Positions 47,995 through 61,067 are shown, counted from the stretch's first letter. The stretch is 64,000 nt of DNA from Cannabis sativa (GCF_029168945.1 NC_083603.1:2790001-2854000); one strand, 5' to 3'. Notes: generated by a model not told the origin, from the sequence alone. Numbers and translations are program-made.

Positions 47995-49030
47995 CTCGAA
48001 CCCCAAACCCAGACCCAGACCGAACCCGCTTGGGATCTAAACTCAGACATGGGACCTGGGACCAGACCCGGACCAGATTTCGGGACCCAAACCTTAAGCT
48101 GAGACCCGAACCTAGACTAGGACCCAGACCCGACCCAAACTCAACCCGGACCCAGACCTGGACAAGGGACTCGAACCCAGACTCTACACCCAACTCGGGA
48201 CCCAGACCCGGGACGCAACCTGGGACCCAGGACTTAGGGATGAAAATCGGTCGGTTATGGTCAGTTTTTATAATTTTATAACCGACCATTTAGAAATTAT
48301 AACCGTATAAAACCGACTGTACGGTTTTTGGCAGTTTTAAACGGTTTTTTGCAGTTTTTGACAGTTTTGGGCGGTTTAAATAGTTTTTGGCAGTTTCGGC
48401 GATTTTTTTGTTTAACTATTTTTTTATTTCAAAAACCGAAATCGACCGCCATGTCAAAAAAATCGAAACCGAAACCGACCGCCAAATTTGGTGATGACAT
48501 GGAATTGGTCTGGTCGGTTTCGGTTTATCGGTTTTTATGAACACCCCTACTAGGACTCAAGACCCGAGACCTGGACTTAGGACCTAGGACTCGGACCCAG
48601 ACCTGGACTCAGGACCCAAGACTTGGACCCAAACCCGAACCCGGACCCAGACCCAAACCTAGACCTGGGACCCGAACCGGACCTAGACCAGACTCGGGAT
48701 CCGAACCGGACCTAGGACCCGAACCGAACTCGGGACCCAAACCCGAACTCAGACTTGGACCCAAACTCAGACCCGGGACTCGCACCCGGGACCCAGGACC
48801 CGGACCTAGATTCAGACTCGGACCCGGACTTGGACCCCAATCCTGACCCTGACCCGGGACTTGGGACCCAAACAGGACCTGGACCCGGACTCGGGACTCA
48901 GACCCAAACCCGGACTCGAATCCGGACCTAGACCGAGATTGGGACCCAAACCCGGACCCCGACCCGACTCGGTTACCGGGACTAGGACCCAAACTCGAGA
49001 CTTGGGACCGGAACCTAGACTCGACCCGTA
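47995..49030. repeat. GACCCG/GACCCA minisatellite, interrupted
   Basis: Two blocks (47,995-48,237 and 48,550-49,030) of irregular GGACCCAGACCCGAACC-type words, far richer in GC than the surroundings. Between them, 48,238-48,549 is an insert of AAACCG/CGGTTT words (ATAACCGACC, GGCAGTTTT, AAAACCGAAATCGACC) that ends CACCCCTA. GATCCGATCC-rich segments flank the whole on both sides. Confidence 0.88.
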
Positions 49031-50150
49031 GTTAGTGTTGGGATCGAATTTATTAAAAATACATTATAACTTTACACAATCTATTAACACAGGTCAATAT
49101 TAAATATTGTATTGTATTAAATAATACTAATGCAAAATTGAAATGGATATAAAATTATAAGCTTAGATGTAAAAAAAAAAAAGTCGGGTCGGATTAGATC
49201 CGATCCGAATAAGTTAGGTCGAATCTGATCCGATCCGAGTATCTAATCTAATGGGGCGAGGGGAGGTGAATCCTTACATAATCTAGATCAGGTTGGATCA
49301 TAGCCGGAAAAAATCCGACCAAATTCATTTACACTCGTGTTTACTTGGCTCAGATCTAATCTAAATTGAGATTGATTGTACTTCAAGATTCGACAAAGCC
49401 TGAGATCAATTCACTATGTGGAAAAATATTACACCCTCAAATCTTACTAATGAACACTCTTGATTCACTCGAGCCAAACTCTAACAATCCTCTCATATAC
49501 AAGCACACACAAGATTAGGTGATCATGGTAGTAGAATATTTATAGGAAAAGATGTACTCAATGTTTTATAAGACATTAGTTAGTTGTAACAATTAACTGA
49601 AATAACAAACTTGTGGCTAATTGTCCAAATAATCCTAACTTCTAACTAATGTTATCATTTTGTTTGTTACTTGTACTAAAATTTCACAGAATGATTAATT
49701 TATAATATTGTGAATAATTTAAGAATTATTTTTTATGGGTTAAAAAAGTTCAGAATGTACAATAATACAATAAATAGTTCAGTAAATATACTAATTAAAA
49801 GGGTCAAAAGAATAAGAAACGTACACAACTAAAATTGAATCAATATACATTATCCATAAAAATATATAATACTATAAAACGACACCGTACCAGCCTCCAT
49901 TTCTGCATGCAAATAAATTTTTGAGAAATGGGTCTTTAGTACTTTATAGTAGTACACTTATAATCTCATGTTACAAGGAAATTTCTAGCTACCTTACATA
50001 TACATATTAATTACATCATATTTATTCCATAAAAAGACCAATCAAACAAATAGTTTGATTTCCAATTTTGCCAAGAAAAGTTTAAGAGAAAAAAGGGCCA
50101 AAATAAAATTAAAGGCATAATTTGGAAGAAAGCTAGCTTAATCATTAAAT
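49031..50150. other. Intergenic, AT-rich
   Basis: 49,180-49,330 is a GATCCGATCC-rich segment. 49,380-49,660 might be an old LTR (TATTTATAGG, TTAGTTAGTTGTAACAATTA) but has no partner. Immediately right is the 3' end of the CONSTANS-like gene. Confidence 0.45.
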
Positions 50151-50154
50151 GTTA

Positions 50155-52269
50155 TTATTTAGTACTCATCATGAGCTGGTTATTATTAGTCATGAAAGAT
50201 GATCTCTTAACAAATCTCCCTTTCATTCTAGGTCTCTTCTCGGCATTGAGTTTCCGAACCTCGTACCTTATTTTTTTCGCGAACAACCTTGTTCGTCTTT
50301 TCTCTCTGTATCTCGAAACCCTAGCTTCTCTTCCTCCTCCGACTTCATTATTACTTCTTCTTCCTCCTCCTCTAATCATTAAATTTCCACTATTGTTATG
50401 ACCAGTATCCGCTCGCCACATATCCTAAAATTTTATGACATCACACAACCAAAAATAATATTAAGTTTCAATCTTAAATAAATATGATTAATTAAAATTA
50501 TCGATTCGAAAGTGTGTTTGAAATTTATTGTGTAAACACTATCTTTTGTCAAATACAATAATAAAAATTCATATCTAATTACTATCTTATATCCAAACAT
50601 ACTTTGTAATATTATTAAACCTTAAACAAGACCTAACTTCCAAACACACTTTTAATGAACACATAAAATAATGTCTAAATTAAATTAATTATTTTTTCCA
50701 ACTAATTTTTAAAAACACACAAAACATTATTTAATTGTTTTAAGAGTTGATATAAGGGATTAATAAGATTTTTTTTTTTTAGAAACTTAGAAATAACATT
50801 AAAAATTCAGAAACCACTCTAGTCTCACCCGGAAAAAAAACCATATACTTAGACGACTTTACGATGTTTTGGGCAACAAAATTATAAGTCTAAAAAAATA
50901 AGATTTATCAATACAATAAAACATGATTATAATAATTTACTTATATAATATATTTAAATAACTCAAAAAATATTAAGACCTATATAGCTAGGGAAAAAGG
51001 AGAAAGAGATATATCAATTGAGATATTTTTAAAATATATTGATTGGTATTTTTCAAAACTTTCCATTTCTAATCAAATATCATCATCATGTGTCAATTCA
51101 ATTTATATATGTATATAAATAAAATGAAATATTAGTGGTCTAAAAATAAAAACAATAATAAAATTTACCATATAATTAAGATGATGGTGGTCGGGCCAAC
51201 CATGGGCCGGGTTGAGTTGTGGTCTAATGCCTGTGGTCCATGGTGATCCTTGGGTGGCCCATGCAGCTATCACACCCTCATAATTCAAATTTAGACGAAG
51301 ACTCACATCACTTGTCATCTCCCTCTTCCTCTTCTTCTTCTCATTGTAATTTACTATTTTACCCTCTTCCTCCATCTCATTATAATTATGATCATAATCT
51401 AACTTATAATTATAATTATTTTCTTTAATATTATTGAAGAAATCTTCATTTTCTTCTTTGATATTCAATTTCTCCTCCTCTTCTTCTTCCTCCTCTTCTT
51501 TACAATTATCCAAAAGTTCTATTACTCCAAACCCATTAATTTCGTGCTCACAACAATATTCTTCCTCTACTCCTCCTCCGCCGCCTAGAAGGTTTTCTAC
51601 ATCGGCAGCAAACTCAGCTAGCTCTAACTCTGATGGTAGAAACCCTAGAACTTCGTGTTCATCATGTTGATGATGATCATCAACATGATGAGTCACTGTT
51701 GATTCTATCAAATGATGATGATGATGATTTTGACGGTTATGATCATTTTCATCATCATCATCATTATCTTGATCATCAATAGTGTTCATTGGATTACAAA
51801 GCTCAACTGCAAATGGATCAAAGATCGGAACCTGATAAAGTAGTTGTTGATCATCTTGATGATCATAATAATTCAATAATGGAATATCATCATCATCATA
51901 ATGATCTTCTCCTTCATTACCACTCATTTCCGGAACAAAAGGCAATACTTCTTCATCTTTTTTCTTTCCTTTATTATTGCTTCTGGGGGTTCTGGCTTTT
52001 CGCGTGAACCCCCTAAGCCAAGCAGGGGAAGAAGAGTCATTAACTTCCCCGCTTATTTTGCTTATTCCTTTAAAGGAAGAAGTTTGGAGGCGAACCCTTT
52101 CGTGTCTACTAGCCAACTGGTTAGCACTGTGGACAGATGCATCACAAGATTGACAAAGGAAAGCATCGTCAGCTGCACAGAACCACCGAGCCCTCTTTCG
52201 AAGACAACTGTCACAAGCCCGAGCTGTCTTGCCTGCCATGGCATTTGCAGTCTTCTTCTCACTAATCAT
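50155..52269 (-). CDS. CONSTANS-like zinc finger protein, single B-box plus CCT domain (COL6/COL16 type)
   Basis: Nuclear transcription regulator. Minus-strand exons 52,269-51,169 and 50,424-50,155 (GT-AG, phase 0) give 456 residues. A B-box lies at residues 15-60: [20 protein letters not shown], then [20 protein letters not shown], with a full set of zinc-binding Cys/His. The middle is acidic with Asp, His, Asn and Glu runs. [20 protein letters not shown] and SPWTTG before the intron are the signature of the single-B-box COL group. Exon 2 carries the CCT domain ([40 protein letters not shown]), which in this family serves nuclear entry and NF-Y/DNA contact. Relatives act in light signalling, chlorophyll accumulation and branching; the specific role here is not known. 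The start is the ATG at 52,269 (MISEKK); [12 protein letters not shown] 13 codons on is a weaker alternative. Confidence 0.94.
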
Positions 52270-53144
52270 TTTTACAAACAAATATATAGAGTAATATATA
52301 TATATATATACTATTACAACTACAAATATATTATATTTTAGGCTAAAAGTAGTAAAGAGAGAATATTTCCATGCATGTAGTAGTAGTAGTAGTAGTGTAG
52401 TGCTAGTATATTAATAAGAAGAAAGAAAAATCTCTCAATATGGGATATGAAATTTTTGAGCTTTTAATTATATTATAGACTTGTTTGAATTTATTATAAA
52501 AGGTTTATATTGAAATAACCAACAAAAGAAATTGGTTCAATTATTTGAGTGTGGGGACTCATGAGAGTGAATGAGAATGAGACTATTTGGAGTGAGGCTC
52601 AACTCTCTCTTTTTTTTTTCTCAGTGTTATGTCTATATATGAATGTGGGACCCACAAATAGGTCTTATCTAAGTGTTGATTGGTTGAATGGTGAAAGTCC
52701 ATCTTGGTTTCTGATTTCTGATTGGTTGGGAGTCTAATGAAGAGGATTCCTTCTTTTGAATAATCCAAATGTGGGCAATTCTCTTTTTATTTTTGTAATT
52801 TTTGTAAATTTTTTTTATATTTATATATATGTACTAATTGGTCTGAAAAAATTTAGTGTGAGTAAGACCTTTTTGTTGTAATGTATCTTTATTTATCACT
52901 TGTTCAATTATTCCCATTTGACAATATTAGAGAGTACCCTTACATAAAAATCCATTATTATTTATATGGGTAACACATATAGGGCATGTATATATTGGTC
53001 CCCTCTTACTTTGTTTCACATGAAAGGTCATTCTGCCTTGGATAATAATGACCAATATGGCTTTATAGTATGTCTAAGAGGAAATTAATAAAGAAGAAAA
53101 ATAATGTCATTTTTGTATGTATGTATATATATATAAATGAGAAA
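52270..53144. other. CONSTANS-like 5' region and intergenic
   Basis: The presumed 5' UTR and promoter of the minus-strand gene. It contains an (AT)n run at 52,296-52,310 and a TAG/GTA triplet repeat at 52,377-52,396. No other gene seen. Confidence 0.55.
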
Positions 53145-53321
53145 TGCTAGTAAAAATTATTATTAGTGAATAGTATTCTCTTAAGTGTTATTTTGTTATT
53201 AGTGTAATTAAGTATTGAGTCTCAATATAATTTAATATAAAGAATTGTTAAAATGCACCAGTAGCACCATCTTTAGTGTCATACTGCTATTTGTGTAATT
53301 AAGTATCGAGTCTCAATATAA
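53145..53321. repeat. Family-3 repeats, two tandem units, left flank of Helitron
   Basis: Units share (AAAATTGTTAAAA)GCACCA, CACCATCTT, GTGTCATACTGCTATT, TGTGTAATTAAGTATCGAGTCTCAATATAAT. Similar units continue right of the Helitron at 55,560-55,760 and occur alone at 59,575-59,760. Confidence 0.8.
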
Positions 53322-55559
53322 TCAATATATATATATAAAGGAAAGCACAAAGGGAGTTTAGGTGGCAAACTATTATTTTTTCTTCTTATTTTTTCTATTT
53401 TATCTCACATTCTCTTATTTTATTTGAGAAATACACTATACATATAAACTAAAAGTCCCACATCATTTAAAAATCGTTTAAATGTTATCCATGTAGGTTA
53501 TAAGTAGTAGTTTTATCACTTTATTTTCTTTTATCTAAAAAATATTATTTTTTTATGAGTAATTGAATAATTTCTTACTCAATATTTCTTTTATATACAT
53601 ATTTATTTTTATAAGTAATTATTTATTTTTTAATAATCAATTTTGTAGTAATAATTTTTAATTTTATATATATTTATGAAATAAATTTTAGTTTAAAAAT
53701 TTTATTTTACTATTCTAAATTTTTATATGTTCGAGTTAAAATATAAAAAAAAATAGGAAGAAAAAAACAATAGGTTGCCACCTAAACTCTTCTTTTGCTT
53801 TCCTTTATATATATATTGATTGATATATTGATATATATATAGTGATGATTGGTAAATTAATTTTAGTTATAAAAAATTATTTTTAACTCGAACATATAAA
53901 AATTTAGAATAGTAAAATAAAATTTTTAAACTAAAATTTATTTCATAAATATATATAAAATTAAAAATTATTACTACAAAGTTAATTATTAAAAAATAAA
54001 TAATTACTTATATAAATAAATATGTATATAAAAAAAATATTGAGAAAGAAATTATTCAATTACTCATAAAAAAATAATATTTTTTAGATAAAAGAAAGTA
54101 AAGTGATAAAACTACTAAACGATTTTTAAATGATGTGGGACTTTTAGTTTATATGTATAGTGTATTTCTCAAATAAAATAAGAGAATGTGTGATAAAATA
54201 GAAAAAATAATAGGTTGCCACCTAAACTCCCTTTGTGTTTTATTTTATATATATATATATATATATATATTGATTCTCTTATTTTCTTTGAGAAATACAC
54301 TACACATATAAACAAAAAGTCTCACATCATTTAAAAATAGTTTAGATGCTATCAATCAATATATAAATATATATATAAAGGAAAGCAAAAGAAGAGTTTA
54401 GGTGGCAACCTATTTTTTTTCTTTCTATTTTTTCTATTTTATGATAAATTCTCTTATTTTCTTTGAAAAAAAAAATACTACACATACAAACAAAAGGTCC
54501 CACATCATTTAAAAATAGTTTAGATGTTATCTATGTAGGTTATAAGTAATAGTTTTATTATTATACTTTCTTTTATCTAAAAAATATTATTTTTTTTATA
54601 GGTGATTGATTAATGTCTTACCCAATAATTTTTTTTTATATATATTTGTATAAGTAGTTATTTATTTTCTAATAATTAACTTTGTATAATAATTTTTAAT
54701 TTTATTTTATATATTTATGAAATGAATTTTAATTTAAGAATTTTATTTTACTATTCTAGATTTATATATTGTTAAGTGATCGGATTAAAAATAATTTTTT
54801 ATAACTAAAATATTTTCTCATATATATATAAAGGAAACCATATTTTTTTTTCTTCCTATTTTATTTTATTTTATGACACATTCTTTTATTTTTTTTGAAA
54901 AATACACTACACATACAAATTAAAAGTCTCACATCATTTAAAAATCGTTTAGATGTTATCCATGTAGGTTATAAGTAGTAGTTTTATTATTTTACTTTCT
55001 TTTATCTAAAAAATATTATTTTTTATAAGTGATTGATTAATGTCTTACTTAATAATTTTTTTTTATATATTTTTTGTATAAGTAGTTATTTATTTTCTAA
55101 TAATCAATATATATATATAAAGAAAAGCACAAAGGGAGAAAATATTCAAACCACACCACAAAACAAAATATAAAAACTTTAATAAAAAATAGTTAAACTA
55201 TTTATTTGTATTAAGCAAAAAAAGTCTAGATAGTCTTTTAAAAATAACTACATCATCAGATACAAGGTCAGTTTATTAAATTTAGAAATAGTTAACTTTT
55301 TCATTTATTTTATTATAAAAGTACATGTAATTTCTTTGTTAATTTTACAATCTTTAATGTTTCTCATAAAATCACTATCTTTCTATATATTTTAAAAATA
55401 GTAAATTATATTTATAATTTTAATACTATTACTTTGTTTATAATAACACAAATTAAAATATTATATTTTAGATTATATCACTCAATATAATTGCAATATA
55501 TATATATAAAGATTACAAAAATTAGACAACACCGCGCGAAGCGCGGCTTAGTTCCCTAG
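53322..55559 (+). mobile_element. Non-autonomous Helitron with nested internal ends, 2238 bp
   Basis: Begins TCAATATATATATATAAAGG after an A and ends ...CTAG (55,556-55,559) before a T, the A|T insertion rule of Helitrons. Nine bases upstream of CTAG is a perfect hairpin CCGCGC-GAA-GCGCGG (55,532-55,546). Joining the flanks (CTCAATATAA + TTTAATATA) restores the family-3 sequence that is intact at 53,221-53,242, so the boundaries are firm. No Rep/helicase frame. Inside, Helitron-like 5' ends recur (54,353, 54,824, 55,103) and a large inverted repeat pairs 53,335-53,740 with 53,840-54,255, so several copies have stacked. Confidence 0.92.
55532..55559 (+). other. Helitron 3' terminal hairpin and CTAG end
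   Basis: CCGCGC stem, GAA loop, GCGCGG stem, then nine bases and CTAG. The GC-rich hairpin stands out in an otherwise nearly pure AT element and would act as the rolling-circle stop signal. Confidence 0.93.
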
Positions 55560-56649
55560 TTTAATATAGAAAATTGCTAAAAGACACTAGTAACAACATC
55601 TTCAGTATCATACTGCTATTTGTGTAATTAAGTAATTAAGTCTCAATATAATTTAATATAGAGAATTGCTAAAAGGCATCAATAGCACATTTTTCAGTAT
55701 CATACTGTTATTTGTGTAATTAAGTATCGAGTCTCATATAATTTTAAAAAATAATTTTTAGAAAATATTGTTAACCAATCGTGAAGCGCTACTTATATAA
55801 GGTGCTAGATACCACTGGTGCCTAATAACAATACTAACTTTTAAAAAGTATCGATAATTAATCTTAAAACGTCACTTTTAAAAAGTGTTGAAGATCACTA
55901 ATATTCAATCACAGTACTTTTTATATTTATATATATACAAATATATAAGGACTAGCTCATGTGAAAGGTTTTTCGTTAGTTATCTGAAACGAATTCTAGG
56001 CCATAACATATATTTTATCATATATATGCCGAATTAATATGTACATGTAACATATATATATAATTTATATGCATATATTTATTTTAATACATAGAGAAAG
56101 AGAGAAAAAAAAATGAATAGATTTGTTGGGGCCACAAGTTAGATCTAGAACTTTTCCTCTATGGGGGGCCACTTACTATTATGTGGTGATATATCACCTT
56201 GCAATTGCAATTGACCTCCTTTATTAGATTTCAACTCATTATATTTATATATTGGAAATTTTATTTTTATGGTTTTTAAGGTATAAAAATATAATTTTTT
56301 TATATACAAAAAAATAAAATAATAAAGTTTTTTATTGAAAAATTTATAAAAAAAAAATATGAAGGTAATTAGTTACCCCTTATGGTTACTAGATCACATT
56401 CTTTATCTGATTTTTTTTTTTCATATTTTTCAACTTTTTCTTACATTTTTCTTATAAAATAATTTTTTTTTGATAAAACAAACTATTTTGCACAGATATT
56501 ATAAAAACTTATAAAATTTATAATTAATTTTAAATATTTTTACAGATTTTAAGAATTTATATACAGAAAATACATTCTTTTTATATTTACATATTATTTT
56601 TATATTATATTCTTGTTATTTTGTTGTTGGTTTTCTTATTATTTGTATA
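55560..56649. other. Right flank: family-3 repeats and AT-rich intergenic
   Basis: 55,560-55,760 holds two further family-3 units; the first is the half-unit cut by the Helitron. 56,255-56,640 is T-rich and related to 44,107-44,420 and 58,405-58,735. No gene seen. Confidence 0.6.
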
Positions 56650-56770
56650 GGGAAATTTGAAAAAATATGCATCAAATACCTTAATATTTTATCCCTAAAC
56701 TAATACAGATCACCATTGAAAACATATTACCACTTTATCTAAAACTCAAAAATACCCCTCTCATAACTCA

Positions 56771-56936
<166 letters not shown>

Positions 56937-57219
56937 GAACCACACACGACCCAAAACCCCCTCACCACCGTCCACAACGCCGGCCCCCTCCCGAACCAAA
57001 ACCGAGCACTTCTCTCTCACCGCCTACCGCCTACACTGTCGGGCCCCCTTTTTTTTGTCATTGTTTTTTCTTTTTGTGTGTGATATATGATTTGGAGTAT
57101 TGATAGGTGTTGATTTTAGGGTTATAATGTATAATGTATGTGTTTATGTGTGCACCGTGAGTTTTGTTAGATTTAGGTTCAGATCTGCGATTCGGGAAAA
57201 TTACAGTTTGGGGAAGACA

Positions 57220-57440
57220 ATGGTCTGATGGGGTCCGGTCTGATGCTTGCGTGCTGGGAAAAAAATTTTGTTTGGGTCCGACGGGTCTGATGGGGACCCG
57301 ATGCATGTGTGTGCTGGGAAAAAAATTTGCAGGTCCGACGGGTCCGATGGGGACCCTAATGGGATCCGATGCATGTGCTGAAATTTTTTTTTGGTCCGAC
57401 GAGTCCGATGGGGACCCGATTGGGGTCCGATGGATATCTA
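57220..57440. repeat. GGTCCGATGGGGACCCGATG-type repeat, copy-2 version
   Basis: Four irregular units, each with GGTCCGACGGGTCYGATGGG, a GACCCGATGCATGTG-type word and GCTGGGAAAAAAATTT-like spacers. Clearly related to the minisatellite in copy 1 but organised differently. Confidence 0.85.
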
Positions 57441-57706
57441 ATTTTAGCCCTAGGAAGCTCGGCAGTAAAGAGAAGAAGAGAAAGGGGAGGGGGTAATGTA
57501 AATGGGGGTATTTTAGGGATATTTTAAAATATGTCATATCCCACAAATATTAAGTGTTATGTGTTTAGGAGAAAAATATTAAGTATATGTAAGTATAAAA
57601 AATCAAATTTCCTTTTGTATATTAGTTTTATGCTATTTTCATATGAGTTGTTATTTTTATAGAATAATGTAAAAATATACCCAAAAAAAATAGTTGAACG
57701 TGAAAG

Positions 57707-57975
57707 TTTGAGCTAAGTTGAAAAATACCTCTTTTATTAATAAATTAACTAAATTTGCCTTTAATTTTATATTTATTTGAAACATACATCTTTTTATATG
57801 TATTGTACCCAAAATACCCTGACATAAGAGAGTCACATGGAGAGTATCTTGAAGTGACAGGGGCAAAATTAGTACAATATTTAAAAAAAGAGGTAAAAAT
57901 GATAGACTTTAAAAAAGAGGGTAAAAATAAAAGAGGACAATATAAAAAGGGTATAGAGTGTAATTTCCTCTTAAA
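57707..57975. repeat. Uninterrupted copy of the repeat hit by the LTR retrotransposon
   Basis: Matches 5618-5713 joined to 15,119-15,275 with no retrotransposon between, and reads AAAATACCCTGACATAAGAG across the insertion point, so it shows the pre-insertion arrangement. Confidence 0.85.
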
Positions 57976-58019
57976 GTTTTACCAAAAATATTGCAAATTT
58001 CCCAATTTATTATCACTTG

Positions 58020-58320
58020 AATCTCTGCACATGGGTTTCTGTGGGCCGACAACCCAACCCAACCCAGACCGAAAATTGGAAAATACAAATTTTTGCTGGG
58101 CCAAAGCCCATTCGGTGCTTAAAGAGTTAAAGGAGAGAAGCCAAATTGTACGGCTCGGTTACGGGCCCAAAAGCCCAAACTTGTACAAAGCCAACTCTGG
58201 CCGATTAGCCCAAACACACCTCTCTCTTCTTCTACTTCATCTCATCTCATTCTTTTCTTTTCTTTTTCAAATTTCTTTTCTGGTTATCCATTTGGTTGAT
58301 GGTTGATGAGATAGACATGT
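58020..58320 (+). promoter_or_regulatory. Orphan promoter-like segment rich in GGGCC/GCCCA boxes
   Basis: Contains GTGGGCCGACA, CTGGGCCAAAGCCCA and GGGCCCAAAAGCCCAAAC, then a pyrimidine-rich run (CTCTCTTCTTCTACTTC) as at plant transcription starts. An open frame of about 180 codons (57,755-58,306) crosses it but starts in the repeat and has no family features. No gene body follows: 58,405 onward is repeat. Confidence 0.35.
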
Positions 58321-61054
58321 AGTTTTTGGTTACTATCTGTTTGAGAAAATTCTTTAATTAGAAATGTGAATATTTAATAGATAATAATTTGATTTTGTGG
58401 ATTTATTATAGGAAATATTTCACAAAAACATAAAAACAACAAAAAAATTACAAAAATACGGTTTCACATAATTTTAAACATTTTTACGATTTTTTTGATT
58501 TTACTTACAGAAAATACGGTCTTTTTATGTTGCAATCTTGTTAATTTTTTGTTGATATTTTATTATCTGTATGTTATTTTTTGTTGTTATTTTGATGTTA
58601 CTTTTATGTAATTTTCTTAGTGATTTTATATTGTTTTCGTGTTATTTTTTGAAAAACAGTAAAAATGTAAAAAAAAATTCTTTAAACATAAAAATGTAAT
58701 TATTTTACAAAAAATGGTGTCTTATGTAATTATTCCTTTATTATATTATTGATTTTAGATTATTACTACTCTTCATCGTCATTCATGATCACATGTCTTA
58801 TTCGTATCGTGTCGAGACTTATATATTCCAGATGTTTATTAACCGTGTCAGAAAATGAAACCTGAACACGACTTGTATAACCCATTTATAAATATATTTT
58901 GTTTAAATATGTCAACCAATGATACATTTATGAGATATCCAACACATTTATAACCTGTTAAAGTACTAAAAAAAACTTTAAATATAATGGGCCAGTTTTG
59001 TATTCACTGTGTCAACCCAAACATGATCCGTTTATTAAATAGGTTAGAAGAGTCAACCTGAACGCATTTAAAACAAACTCAAACCCGCTAACTTTCGTGC
59101 AGAATTTAAGTCGTGTTATCATATCTCACCCGTTTTGCCGACCCTTATGCCATCCTCTTTGATTTGAATATGTTTTTCTCAACTGTTATTGGATAGTGAA
59201 TTAAGATTTATATCTACATATTGTTTTTATAAATATATAGTGTATATAATATATTATATATTAATAGAAAAAAAAAAGGTTTTTCACATTATTATATTTG
59301 ATGGATGATTCTTTCTTTTATTGAGAGTTTGATCAATCACTTCCATTTTGTTTTTTGATCTTATATATCATATATTAAAGATGTTATTCTCTCTTTGTGT
59401 ATGTCAAAGAGAGAATAACATGGAAAATATTGGAGTTGATATATAGAAGACATTCTCATAGTTGCAGAATAAGATTTAGATTTACTAAAAGTTTAAGCCC
59501 TAGGTTAAGCAAGTGTTAATAAAGGAGTGGTTATTTTGCTTCATTGGGAGAAAGAAAGGTATTTGTTGTTGGAGAATTGTTAAAAAACACCATTGGTACT
59601 TAGTACCATCTTGAGTGTTATACTGTTATTATTGTAATTAAGTATTGGATTCCATGTCACTTAAGAAAATAATTTTTAGGGAATATCGCTAACCAATCGT
59701 GGAACGCTACCTATAGAAAATGGTAGGCACCACTGATGCCCAATAACAATGCCAACCAGCAGAGGATCAAAGTAAAGCATAGGCCCTTTGATACTGGGTG
59801 GTTGTATTTCGATCTTTTTTTTTTAAATCAATAAAATTATGGATAAATATTATTTTAGACACCATATTTTGCAAAAATTATTAATTAGACTCTCTATTTT
59901 GTTAAATGACAAAATAGACCGTGTATTTTCTAAAATAGTACAGATAGGACTCTGAACTCATTTTTTGTCAAAATAAAACTTATTAATAATATGATCTAAA
60001 GGTGTTATGACAAAATTTGTTATATTAAAAAATTGTCAAAAATTGAGCTCAAAGTCCTATTTTTACTATTTTGTCATTTAATAAAATAGAGAGTCTGATC
60101 AATAATTTTTACAAAATGCAAAGTTTAAAATAATATTTATCCTAATAATTAGTACTTCAAATCTTTGTATTACATGAAGTGGATCGTAGTCTAAATATGT
60201 GTGAGGGATTCTTCTTGTTGGTAGGTCTTTGCACCTTTATTTCTTTTTCTTTCAAATATGATAAGCAATTTCAAATTTTAGAACAAGTGCATTCTTCTTA
60301 TTATTATTTCCAGTCAAGCCTGTAAATTTATTAGTGTGGTTGTAATACATATTGTTAACCTAACCAAAATAAGTAAAGAAAATAAAAGATTGACAAAGAT
60401 GTGGTCATGCCTTATTTTCCAATCAAATGAATCTTAAGAGCTGAAATATTTTGAATAGCAATTCTTTAACTGAAATATTTGTTTGTTTTGTGAAAATATT
60501 TACTTGTAGAGATGCTTGGTAAGAAAATTGTGTTCTTCACTTCTCCTTGTACATTTATTAGGTCTAGGACCGGTCCTGAAATATAATGTGTCATATAAAA
60601 AAGAAAATTTTGGTCCTTATTTAAAAAAAAATGTGTTATTTTTTAAAATCAGTAAAAAAAATATATAATTTTAAAAGATTTTTCTTGGCCATTAGGTTAG
60701 GTGGGCCCTATGCATAGGCCTAACCTACCTATACCTAGGGTCGGGTATAGGTCACATAGATTAACTAACAGCTAATATATAATGCATGAATATTGTTGTT
60801 CATAACATGCATTATAATCTATTTGTTCAAATTTTTTTCTTCTATAATGTTACATATATCATAATAATGGGTCTTTTTTGAGACATGATAAATTTTTTGA
60901 AATGCACTATTCGAGACAGTGTCAATCTCCTAATTGAATCGAAGTTCTACTTCTCATTCTATATCTATTAATGACTCTCTAATACATATTTATAGACTTT
61001 ACACACCAATTTTAAATTACTAATAAGCCTTTACACTATCTCATAGTATAACAA
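58321..61054. other. Intergenic with several repeat copies
   Basis: 58,405-58,735 is a T-rich repeat related to 44.1 kb. 58,790-59,140 has GACACG/CCCGTTT-type words. 59,575-59,760 is a family-3 unit and 59,830-60,142 a family-2 palindrome. No gene seen. Confidence 0.6.
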
Positions 61055-61067
61055 TATATGAGGTGAT

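Noticed and set aside
48609..48992. 127-codon Gly/Ser/Pro-rich minus-strand frame (and its partner at 47,984-48,289)
   Set aside because: Pure translation of the GACCCG minisatellite, with no independent start context or family motif.
47200..49660. Pair of LTRs around the minisatellite
   Set aside because: Both sides look LTR-like but do not match each other, so a single LTR element cannot be supported.
57755..58306. 183-codon frame crossing a repeat and a promoter-like stretch
   Set aside because: The first half is the dispersed repeat also found at 15.1-15.3 kb; no domain and no intron structure.
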